A stretch of 64,000 nucleotides of DNA, taken from positions 213,872 through 277,871 of the forward strand of contig KB293181.1 in NCBI GenBank assembly GCA_000328365.1, in the 5' to 3' direction. The DNA comes from Capitella teleta. Its lineage: Eukaryota; Annelida; Polychaeta; Capitellidae. The notes below the pieces were generated by a model. It was not told the DNA's origin. It searched no databases and saw nothing but the letters and a program-made list of their open reading frames with translations. This document shows, one piece after another, positions 24,606-34,663 of this stretch. Numbering within the stretch: the first letter of the stretch is position 1; each line of letters begins with the position of its first letter. The position numbers and the translations under genes were made by a program.

Positions 24606-26343
24606 ATGTCTTTCTTATCAGCCATCTGCAAACTAATTTTGATATTTCGTGTTACATGGGCGTTCGGGGATTCTTTCGAAAGCAAAGGTAAGTGTTGCGT
24701 GAAAAGCTGCGCGCGCGTGTGATATGAGGAATCTATGTCAATTTCATTCAATTTCGTACACAAACTAAAAATAGTTATGTGAGTTGCCTAAACAAGAGAC
24801 ATTGAAATCGACAAATTGAGTAGTTTCGTCAGATCTTTCTACGCATTCGCAGTATTTTTCTTGTCGAAACTACGAGGGAGGGCTCAAAAGTAATGAGCCC
24901 CGAAGGGGAAAACGTTGTCCGATTCTCACTGCTTTTGCACATGTTGCCTAGCAACCAATATCATTTTCCTGTGAGATTATCATAATGATTCTCGGCATCT
25001 AGTTTGATTTGCTGGTCTCTCATAAAACTATCTCTCGGCATCTAATCACTGATTTTTAATTAATTTAGTACACTGCTTGTTTAATGGCATTGTTGGGATG
25101 AAAATTAAATTGAATTCCAACAACAACAAAATAGTTAATAGGGAAAAAAGAGGTGGAAACATGTTAAATTGTTAATTGTTATCCTCGTTTTCTTATAATT
25201 TTATATGAAGTTTTCTCTTCTTGTTGTTTTTATTATTATATTTACGTTTCTTTTCTTCTTTTTCTTCTTCTTTTCTTCTTTTTTCACAGCCATGACTTAA
25301 ACGTGGCTTTTGTTGACACGTATTGCATGATGCACTCGTATATAATTCTCTTTCGCCTTCGACAATTAATCATCATTTTTCGCCTCCGAGAAAGGCGAAA
25401 GAGAATCAACTGGAGTTGAATTATAGATCGAGGCTCCCAACGAGTCACACAACTTCTGTTAGTTGGGCAATTGGCGCGTTCACGAAAATCGACCCACAGA
25501 TACGTCTAAAGACGATATTGATTATGAATTTTTGATTAATATGTTATTCAAGAGAAAGAAAGTATGGCAATCATAGTTAATTAAAGCCTTAATTAATTAC
25601 TCAATTAACCAAGTTACCTCACGTAAAGTGATTCATTATTGCCATGAAGCCAGAATGGGAGGGTCTGTTCGAATCGGCGTTCGATTGGTTATACTTATAA
25701 CTCAGGGTATGGTGTATATGGGTATGGTGTATATGGGTATGGTGTGTTATATTATTTAGTTATACGTGACCCAGTGTATTCATTTCATCATTGCATGGAT
25801 ACAAAACTACTAAAGATCACAATGCGCTGGTGATTTTCAGGGCGAATTGACCTGAAGCGAGCGAAATATCTCTCTGCCCTCCAAGATACGTGCAACGAGA
25901 CCCGCAAAATCGAGGATGATGACCTGATCTACTTGCTCAGCATCAACGGCAAAGCACACAAACATGGTCCCATACATCTCCACGAAGACCATCGAACTCA
26001 ACCAGGATACACTATCAACACGGACTTCACTGACACACCGCGGAAGAACAACAAGAAAACCGCCATCCAGGCCGAGTTCCAGAAACCGCATCACGTCCAT
26101 GTAGTGCGGTTTGACACCGCGGAGGGATACGAACATGACCTATTTACAATGGCTTGGTACAATCCTGATGTTCACCAATGGCATGCCATTATCCACGACG
26201 GTAAAGTGAAGACGTTTACTTATGGACAAAGTGCTGTTGTAGGGAAGTGGACCAGAGTGCTCAGGTTCTACCCAGAGGATTGGAAGGGCAAAGATGCTTG
26301 GCTGCCACAACCCACGTATATTGAATGCGTGGGAATTCATTGA
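24606..26343 (+). CDS. Small secreted protein of unknown family
   Basis: Two exons, 24606-24687 and 25841-26343, joined in phase 1 across a 1.15-kb GT-AG intron, give 194 residues. Exon 1 encodes a signal peptide (MSFLSAICKLILIFRVTWAF). The mature part starts GDSFESKGRIDLKRAKYL and is rich in His and charged residues (KAHKHGPIHLHEDH). It carries only two cysteines after the leader (DTCNET and near the C-terminus, YIECVGIH), so one disulfide is possible. Several W/Y-rich strands suggest a beta-rich fold. I recognise no family. The frame runs uninterrupted to TGA at 26341-26343, and a poly(A) signal AATAAA follows at 26400-26405. The 3' end nearly meets the convergent phospholipase gene. Confidence 0.72.
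24871..24901 (+). mobile_element. Mariner-like terminus in intron
   Basis: The words tacgagggagggctcaaaag and agtaatgagccc resemble a Tc1/mariner terminal inverted repeat. Only one end was found, so this is a remnant or a chance match. It is separated by about 40 bp from the second X-box. Confidence 0.35.
24943..24955. promoter_or_regulatory. Second X-box-like motif, intron 1
   Basis: GTTGCCTAGCAAC has the same 6+1+6 inverted-repeat form as the upstream motif. It lies about 255 bp inside the first intron. Confidence 0.4.
25705..25745. repeat. 15-bp direct repeat, 2.7 copies
   Basis: Tandem gggtatggtgtatat units inside the intron of the secreted-protein gene. Confidence 0.9.
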
Positions 26344-26516
26344 TGAAAAAAATGAATAGTAAAACCAGTGTTTGTTCAAGTATATATTTGGTTTGTACAA
26401 ATAAAAATAGTCTTTTAATCCTTGGTTTTACGCTCGCCGCTGTTCAGATTAGTGTAGATATATGGAGCCTCCTGAGGAATAAACAGATAAAAAGTTATTT
26501 AGTTGATGTGAATTTG

Positions 26517-29171
26517 TTAAAATGCATGCTCCCTGACCTCAGTGGGGCACTTCATGTTGATGATCTCATCCATGTCCTCGATAACGTTGCCGAAGTGATG
26601 TTTATTGCCCATAGGAGAAAGCTGAAATCATAACGTCCACGAAGCGTTATGATCATTGAATGCGTTATGATTTACACATACCATGTTATGCCACATCATG
26701 AGAGTGTAAGCTTGATGACCAATAGTCGAGGGGTGGAAGCAATCAACAGACATCATATCTTGAACGAGGCCCTCCTCATCCTGGGAGGAAAGCGCATCAC
26801 AATAGCTCAAAAGGTGCGTTATGATTTTATCATACCTCAGCCGGGAGAATATCTTGCGTAAACGGCTGGTAACCAACGGTGAAGTCGTCCCTGGTATCCC
26901 ATCGCCCTCCGCGAGCGTCCTCTCTGGCCAGTCTGCAGTATTCCAGTTGCAGATCACGAAGAGTCGGGAAGAAATCTTCATCAACAAGACAGGGACAAGT
27001 CAAACTGTCAGAGCAGGTGCGTTATGATTCAGTGCGTTATGATTCATGTTGTGCACCCACGCTTGGACTAGGGCACACATATCGCTGTTAACGTATTGCG
27101 GAGCGAGTGAGATGTCAGTGACTGGAACCAGCACGACATACATCTTGGGCACCTCTTTCACGTCCTTCAACCATTCAATGGCCTCGCGAAGATTATCGCG
27201 ATACTGGTATTCGGTTCCAGGCTGCGAAGCCAAACATAAATTAATGAAAACTGCGAATTTAGTGAAAATTTTTAGTAGAGATGCGCGAACATCCAAATTC
27301 GATATCCGATATCCGGTCATCCGGGGGTTTATAATCACCTCGGGCTGATCCTCGCAGGCGTAGCACAGATCATAACCTCCAACGTACATCACTAGCATCT
27401 TCCAATCATTCTCATAGTCGTAATCTTCGTTATTCTCAATCTCAGCAATCACCTCTTGTACTTGAGCCAGCATATCTCTATGATAATCAGATATAATTGT
27501 CATAAATTTCGGTGCATGTTTCGCCACCTGCTTTCAGCATCGGACGTTGCTTTGTTTAAGCCGGCCTCCGGATCATCTTTGTGCGCAATTCCGTGAGCAA
27601 CTCCGCGAATATTCGGGTTGAATTTCTTCAGAATATCTGTGCACGGTAAAAGATATGCACACTGTCATGCCGTACGATATTTAATTTTTAATACTCACTG
27701 GCGAGAGTTACGACGCGGTCTTCTCCTTCAAGCTGCGCATCTCCACCATTGCTGTCATTAGAATTACGTCAGTCATAACGTTTATTGTTATAACAACCCC
27801 GGTAGATTAACTCGGGTTAATATTAAATTGAAATCAACACGTACGGAATAAAAACGCCGAAGTAAATTTTACCTGAAGACCTTGCCTCTGTAAGGTCGCT
27901 GAACTTCAGAGATGTCCTCAGCGTCGATGCCGTAACCAGTCTACGGAATGGACAGTGTGTGCTGTATTGACATTGACAATGGACACTTACTGTGACGCTG
28001 TCCCCTACAGCTGCTATGATGTCAATATCGCCGGGAGTTAGAGCGTGCACTGTGGAGACAGGATATTGTAATATCGGCACTTCGAATGATCGGTCGACAT
28101 TGACACTATTTGAGAGCTAACAATTAATTAAGCAAAAAGAAAAGGAATAAAACAAATTCTCTGGTCTCCTAAGACTATTGGGGCATGGTTTTACCACAAG
28201 AGTGAGAAATCTGAAATATTTAATTCCTCACTTCAAATATTCAATGCACTTAAATGCTCTAATTAATCTTTATAAAGTTGTAATAAATATTATCCTTGTC
28301 TTAATATTGTGATTTACACTGCAATATGCCATCTTTAAGAGAGCTAAAACATTGATAGTCGTGGGTTTGAAATCAGCGTTCCATCTCACACTGTGTATTG
28401 ACAGATGGCAGCCATCAGTGTTTACGATCCTCTGACTGAAAATTGATTTGCAAATGGCCGTTAGTGTTGCGTGCATGTATGTGACGCTACCTTCTTCGAA
28501 TAATCGATAAGACAGGTGCAGAGATCGAAGCTAATCAGATGTCAATCATTAACTATAACATCCAACGTTTAATCTGAGAGTAATCAGGTTAAATACACTT
28601 GTTATCATCAAGGGTGACTGGTCCTTATCAAGACATACCGCTCGTAGGTTCCTCTCCTGTCGAGGTATCGCAGGTGAAGATGGGCTCAGGTAGCTATCAA
28701 TACGAATGTAAACGAAATGGAATAAACATGATATCACTCCCACCTCATATCTAGGAGTCGGTTGCTTCTGGTTGCTGAGCAGCTTATGCAGAGCTTTCAT
28801 ATTGGCCTCTTTCAGCATCGACCTGGCTCCTTTTCCATGGCTGGATTTGGCAGGGGAGGCCACTGATGACAGGGAAGCAATAATTATTCATTGATGACAT
28901 GGAAGCAATAATTAACCATATTGTTAAAATGTATTCAGTCATGTTGTTATGAGTAAACATGAAAGCAGAATCAATAGGTGAGATGTGTAATTGTAATCAG
29001 CACTATATACAGGTGTTTAAACAGTATGTCCATTACATGCATTGTTCTTATTGTATGCATGAAGTACGCCCTCTAGATATACACTATTGATAGGTAAAGG
29101 TAATTCATTTGCGGTGACTTACCTGAGATGCCTACGAAGGCCAAAGTGAGGATTACCACAGACAACTTCAT
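26517..29171 (-). CDS. Phospholipase B1-like GDSL lipase/esterase, secreted
   Basis: Spliced minus-strand gene, about 395 residues in about twelve exons. ATG at 29169-29171 opens a signal peptide (MKLSVVILTLAFVGIS, exon 29123-29171). Read in order: VHALTPGDIDIIAAVGDSVT (block I, Ser in GDS), YRGKVFSNGGD, FNPNIRGVAHG, NDWKMLVMYVGGYDLCYAC (block III), CPCLVDEDF, GRWDTRDDFTVGYQPF, SVDCFHPSTIGHQAY (block V, Asp and His) and a final KCPTEV block ending at TAA 26517-26519. The order and spacing match metazoan phospholipase B1, which cleaves fatty acids from phospholipids on secretory or brush-border surfaces. Block III normally reads GGND; here the Asn is Tyr, so activity may be lost or altered. 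The exon near 27.0 kb has an uncertain 3' boundary. No C-terminal membrane helix is seen. Confidence 0.87.
27248..27347. mobile_element. Possible hAT-like terminus in a phospholipase intron
   Basis: Contains tagagatgcgcgaacatcc followed by GATATCC/GATATCCGG words, similar to the sequence around 17.93-18.01 kb read on the other strand. The CAGAGATGCGC-like start resembles hAT ends. No transposase or opposite end was seen. Confidence 0.3.
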
Positions 29172-30498
29172 CTCGAAGGAAGACGCTTCAATCCAGCAAA
29201 CTGATTGCCTTATATACTACCAAACCTCCATGTCAAGTGGTTATAGTATATATATTTATAAACTGGTCTTTAATCAAGGAATTGTAGATCTCTGATCAAG
29301 AGTCGGGACACCTGTACCGGTCCGCCTGCACTTTGGTACCGAACCCTATTGTTATTGCTGATGATGTCACTCAATTGTATATATGTCTGTATAATCATAT
29401 CTTGTTATATCTTTATAATGTCACGTTAAGGTGTAAATGTGTAAGATCGACTGACAGGTATCAAAAGTATTTTGAAATCGCAATATTCAGGTGTCGATGG
29501 GGGCTGAGTGGAAAGGGCCTGTGATCTCAGGTGGATGGTTCAATGCCAGCCGATGTACTTATAATATATGCTGGGATTCTAAATCACGGGTAATTGTTCA
29601 TTAGACAAATGAACACCAACAAATTCTTTCACATCTACTAATTGTGGGGTGCGGGTTGCTTCAATGTCATCCACTTGGTGCGCATACCAATATGATTGTT
29701 ATGAGTAATACGCTACCATATTTGATTTTAGTATCGCCCAGCAAGGCAAGTGATCTTTGACCCGGTGAGTGTGTCGACATGGAAGACATCGTACACCTGA
29801 ATGTCTCAGAAGCCAGCCAAGGAAACTCAGGGCTGATCCGTATCATATGCGTGGAGCATGTATACATATGTAACCTGAGATTGCCGTTTTTGTATTTGAG
29901 TGGGAGGGACAAGCGAAAGCCTTCCTCCTACGCTTATCACACACACGCTTCACGATGATTCTTTTGTTTGCGTCAATTTGCCGGAAATGTCAAAATGGTC
30001 GAATTCGCATTTTCTTGCGAGAAGGTCGTTCGCAACGGAGGCTAGCCATGACTTGATATCGGAGAGGCACATCACGCATGCTTCGGGTCACGGTGATATC
30101 GGCTGATAACAGAGTTGTATACTTCGAATCAGTGTTCATTTACCAGTGCATGTCGTTCAATTGTATCTATGATTTATGATATGATATCTGATAAGCCTCG
30201 TAGAAACGGATCACGCACCTCGTGCATAGAAATGGAAGAAGAAAAAAAAAACCATGCCGTCAATCTCGACGTACCGACATGGAAAGGGGCGGGGTGCGGG
30301 GGTGGGCTAAGAATGGGGCGAAAATCAGGGTTGGGAAGCTGCAACGCCCGATCGATGCAGCCGCAAAGAAATAGGGTGAGGGGAGCGAAAGGACGTTTGG
30401 ATTGATCCTGCGTGAACACAACTTGTGACCAAGCACACCCGCATGAAGTGCCGAGTGTGGTATGCGGTTATGTGAGCACCTCTTTGTGGATTAGCAAC
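29172..30498. other. Divergent promoter region between phospholipase B1-like and CNRIP1-like genes
   Basis: The two genes are transcribed away from each other with 1.33 kb between start codons. The segment holds a tRNA-like sequence at 29.49 kb and a GC-richer stretch around 30.27-30.39 kb, near the CNRIP1 start. No TATA box stands out. Confidence 0.5.
29486..29556 (+). ncRNA. tRNA-like sequence (SINE head or tRNA pseudogene)
   Basis: Shows a polymerase III A-box-like gggctgagtggaaag, a short hairpin in the anticodon-arm position (CCTG-TGATCT-CAGG) and a T-arm-like TGG-TTCAATG-CCA with a degenerate B box GGTTCAATGCC. The anticodon loop is one base short and the acceptor stem is unclear. A tRNA-derived SINE or decayed tRNA is more likely than a working tRNA. 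Confidence 0.35.
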
Positions 30499-32371
30499 AT
30501 GGTGTTGGATTTTAAAGTCAGCTTGCTCATCCGGAAGCGACCTCTAGAGCAACCTGTCCACTTTAAGGAGGATGGGGGGAGATTTGAGCTTCAGAGAACG
30601 GTGAAACTGAACGTCAACACCAAGTATTCGATGGAGTTCACTTTCAGACCACCGCAGATACTCGAGTGAGTGTTGATACGTTATCAATCACCTGTGTGTT
30701 GCGATGATCAATGGCTATATTTGTATACGCATATGATATGTCACCGTGGATTCGGCTTGCTTGTTATTATGTAACAATAAAATATGTTATTACATAATAC
30801 AACAAGCAAGCGGAATCCATTATGTAATCATTCATATCATTCATTGATGTCACTGCCTTGATGCGTTGATGTACCTGTGCGCACCTTACATATATTGTAT
30901 CTGCAATTGTACAATCTGAAAATGTGTTCACCCTAGCGACGTGGACCTTAATTAGACTCCCACCTCCACGCAATATTTCCGTTTCCGGTGCAGGGGAGAT
31001 GCGCTTCCTCTTTGAGGAGGACACACGACGTGGCATCGTATCGATTCACCTTGGATGCTGGACAACCCACTTTTCAGAGGGAGCGATAACTCCCCCATTA
31101 AGGCACGGGGAGTGTATTGTGTTGTTGTCGGGTTTATCATGGGATCCAGGGTTCAGCGGAGTGCGAAATTGGTTCCTGGACAACCCCAACCTCACCCCAA
31201 ACACCCGGAAGCGATTAACAGCTGGTTTCATATGTTGCACCAATATTGTCATCCCCAAGGCGTCTGTGTTTCCCACTTCCCGAAGCCTCGGGTTGGTCGA
31301 GAATCGGGGCTAGTAACTCACTGACGAACCATTCTCATCGCCTGATTACATAACCCCAGTACATCATTATGTAATCCTGCTATGTGTTCAACCCACACGT
31401 GAGAATTCCGGTCGTATAGCGAGCAGATCAAAAGTCGATTTGTCGCCCGGGTGTCCCTCTGAAAGGTCTACTCAATGTGATAGCCACTTACCTTACTTGA
31501 CATAGCTTATAACATAGCATAGCATAGCATAGCATAGCATAGTATAGCATAGCATAGCATAGCATAGCATAGCATAGCATAGCATAGCATAGCGCAATGT
31601 TGTATGCATTTACCGTGTGCACAGTGTATCACACCAATGATACATATGCTGCAGCCGGGTCTTCCTCCTTTGTTAATAATTCATTCTTCACAGAGCGGTG
31701 ACAGTCGCCGGGGCTGGAGTGACACCAAACCGACGACAATTTGATGACGAGCTGAGTGTGTTCAAGGCCGATTTAATCACCACCGGAATGGACAAGGACA
31801 AGAAAGGCAGTCGGCACCAAGTACCTGTCGTTCTTCAGGTGTGTACCTCAGTTACCTGAGGTAATCATCTTAATAACTCAATGTGATACGGATCATAGTG
31901 TAGCACGGTTCTGATTGCTGGGCAATGGCATCATATGAAATATGTAATGACATTAAAAAGAGCAATTGATTGATAGCTGATGATATGAATTTATACAGGA
32001 CTCGTGAATACAGCTGTCACCCCGACACCTAAGATAAAAAACAGAGACTCAATCTGCTAATAGCTCTTTGTTTAGTCACCGCTCGCAGACGAGGCACCGT
32101 TGTCGATATCATGGTTCCCATTCCATTCCCACCGTCATCTGTTGATATCATGATTCCCATTCCATTCCCACCGTCATCGCTCATCACGTTTTCTTTCCCT
32201 CAACAGTTGAAGGGCGTCGGCGAATTAAAGGTGAATCTCCAGTGCAAACTGTACCCTGAATCCGAGGTGCAGCATTCTTGTTGGGGGGCCGTGTGCAACA
32301 ACATCGAATTGGAATGCAAGAGGCACGAAGCATCGTCCTTCGTCGACGTTGTATCGACCAGCTACCGATAG
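30499..32371 (+). CDS. CNRIP1: CB1 cannabinoid receptor-interacting protein 1 homologue
   Basis: Three exons, 30499-30665, 31694-31838 and 32207-32371, joined in phases 2 and 0, give 158 residues; human CNRIP1 has 164. The N-terminal half reads VSLLIRKRPLEQPVHFKEDGG then RFELQRTVKLNVNTKYSMEF, following the vertebrate pattern of a fully beta cytosolic protein (VRLSIALRIQPN...VFYKVDGQRF...NRTIKL). The C-terminal half keeps an aromatic/Cys core and the ELECK segment corresponding to YECK. Vertebrate CNRIP1 binds receptor C-tails in neurons. The protein is much older than cannabinoid receptors, so here the partner is unknown. The central loop is divergent. The ATG is the first after an in-frame stop. 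Intron 2 contains a 39-bp tandem duplication at 32106-32183. Confidence 0.83.
31512..31594. repeat. (CATAG)n pentanucleotide microsatellite
   Basis: About 16 tandem catag units with one variant, in intron 1 of the CNRIP1-like gene. Confidence 0.95.
32106..32183. repeat. 39-bp tandem duplication in CNRIP1-like intron
   Basis: Two near-identical copies starting gatatcatg.ttcccattcc and ending caccgtcatc, just before exon 3. Confidence 0.9.
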
Positions 32372-34663
32372 CAACGCTCAATACCACTGCCCTCTTTCGT
32401 GATCAATAATTGCCTCTAACTTGTCTAAATTTCCAGCCCTATAGTCCCCAGTCTAAGCAATTTCGCGTTGTTCCATTGCTGTGTAGGGCACATGTACTCG
32501 CTACTGTTGATAGTGTATAAGCATTGCTTCAAGTTTCGTTGGACCAAAAATTGTGTGTAGAGGTAGTTACTAACACGCCGTGTATTGGACATAGAAATTT
32601 ATAGAATCCATAGATATTAGCATTGTTATCGTCATATCTTTAGCCAGGGAGGCACAGGTTATTTGTTACCAATAGGAAAATTATTATGCATTTGGTGAGA
32701 TGGCGTTATGTTTTATTTAGTTTATGACTCTTCATATGATTTCTTCAAGGAATACTTCAAAGTTTATAAATATTTATATGTCATAGGAGTGCAATATTTA
32801 ATATATTTTATTCGCCAAATTAATTTGAATGTGTTGCTGTTTATTTAATTAGCCTGTTTTAATTGGACGTTGCCACGTAGATTTCTGTGAACGAGATAAT
32901 GCTCAAAAGTTGCGTTTCATATCAGCATCCAAAACAATCAAATGCTTCGAGAAGCCATTTCATAATTTCATTTACATTATCAATAAATATTATTATTATT
33001 ATTATTCGCCGTATGCGGGTTTTCTTATTGCCCGGAACTCATCTCGTTTCTTCTGTGATCTTTTCATTGTGCCCGCATCACCATGTTCATTGGCATCACT
33101 ATGTTCATTGGCATCACATTGGCATCACCATGTTCATTGACATCACTATGTTCATTGGCATCACATTGGCATCACCATGTTCATTGGCATCACTATGTTC
33201 ATTGGCATCACATTGGCATCACCATATTCATTGACATCACTATGTTCATTGGCATCACATTGGCATCACCATGTTCATTGGCATCACTTTGTTCATTGGC
33301 ATGCCTAGCTCTCAATTTTCACTGAATCGTTCAATCCGCTTCCGCTGAAATTAAAATGCAAATTGTAAACAGCTCACTGATACAGGTGTATTGTAAGCCC
33401 AGGTATATGTATATCACATGATTGTATACAGCATACATAAACAACCTCCATCATTTACCTTACCTACAATGGTGTGCATATATGAATGCGCCACTGTGAT
33501 GGTTCGTTTTATACAGATAGACAACTGACGTAATACGTGCGACCTCACATCCAGCGTAACTCCTCCCCCACCCCCCTCTGATTACAATCACTTGACTGAA
33601 GCATCCTGCATATTGCAGATGCTGGCACCAATATCTCAGCATTGATGAAACCGAAATGCACTGCCAAGGTTTCTCGATTGCATTGTTTACTAAGAATGGG
33701 GAAAAAAAAAACCTAGAAATCAGATTTGCAGAATGGAACGCGATTGTTTTTCTCTCTCAAATAACCTATTTGAAGAGCATTATAGGAAAATAAAGGTTTT
33801 AAGAGTGAGATAGTAATTCTGCGTTGGAGAATAGCGGAATTCGTACACAGAATCGAAGATTCATTGCATCGCCTCCATCTCCTCCACGTAGGCCCAGCTT
33901 CCGGATTCCCCCGTTTGAGGTCATCACCCGTCGATGAAATCGCTCCCTGCAGAATAGATATGATGATTGAATTAGAGATGAACTGAAGAGAAGTCGTTTC
34001 AGGGCTTGCATTCAGGTAATATTCCACGAAACTAGACATTATAATTTATGCATTTTCTGTGTATACTATCATGGAGTATAATAGTGGTATATCATGCGCC
34101 GTAATTATAATCTGTGCACCCTGGATATCCAGGTTGAAATTGGCTGCATATTCTGTGTGACATGATGGGGTTGACGTTCAATTAGCGCTGTTGTGAGACC
34201 ACATGGCACACACCCAACGCCGATATATAGGGCACGCGTGCAGCGCCCTGCAAGCAAGTCTGAGACGGCATGACTCACGGCATTCGATGTCTTGGATTGT
34301 TACGTCATGCGCTGCTGAACAAACTCAGCACAAATCCACTCACGGAATTAGAGCATTTGTAAGATCGCATCCGGTGAAGTTGTGAACTGTTCCATAGGTT
34401 GTGCCCTTTGCATGCAATTTACATCAACTAGCTTGTTTTTTTATAATTATACAAAATCATTATATAATTATACTAAAAAAGTATTCCTTTAAAAAGACCG
34501 GTTTTATTCGCATCTCGCTCAACATGCGAGTGACTTCAAAGGGCAAAGGTCAGCAGCTGACGAAACCTGATCTGCAGGGAGAGTCCGCCTGGGATCCTCC
34601 CCCTAATTTGCATATCATTTACATATCCGCATACTAGTATCTCGATTCCTTCTCAGAGGAGAG
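32372..34663. other. Intergenic spacer
   Basis: Contains a 47-bp tandem repeat (33075-33301). Otherwise AT-rich with no gene recognised. A minus-strand frame at 33713-34039 has no family features. Confidence 0.5.
33075..33301. repeat. 47-bp tandem repeat, 4.8 units with two-unit periodicity
   Basis: Units begin gcatcaccatgttcattg and are themselves made of repeated atgttcattggcatcac words. Units alternate between ttggcatcac and ttgacatcac (1, 3, 5 versus 2, 4), so the array grew as a 94-bp dimer. His/Trp-rich frames here are by-products. Confidence 0.95.

Noticed and set aside
33075-33301. CRISPR-like regular repeats
   Set aside because: Units are directly adjacent with no unique spacers; this is a simple tandem repeat in an animal genome.
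33713-34039. 108-codon minus-strand frame
   Set aside because: A second overlapping frame exists in the same place, and no motif supports either.
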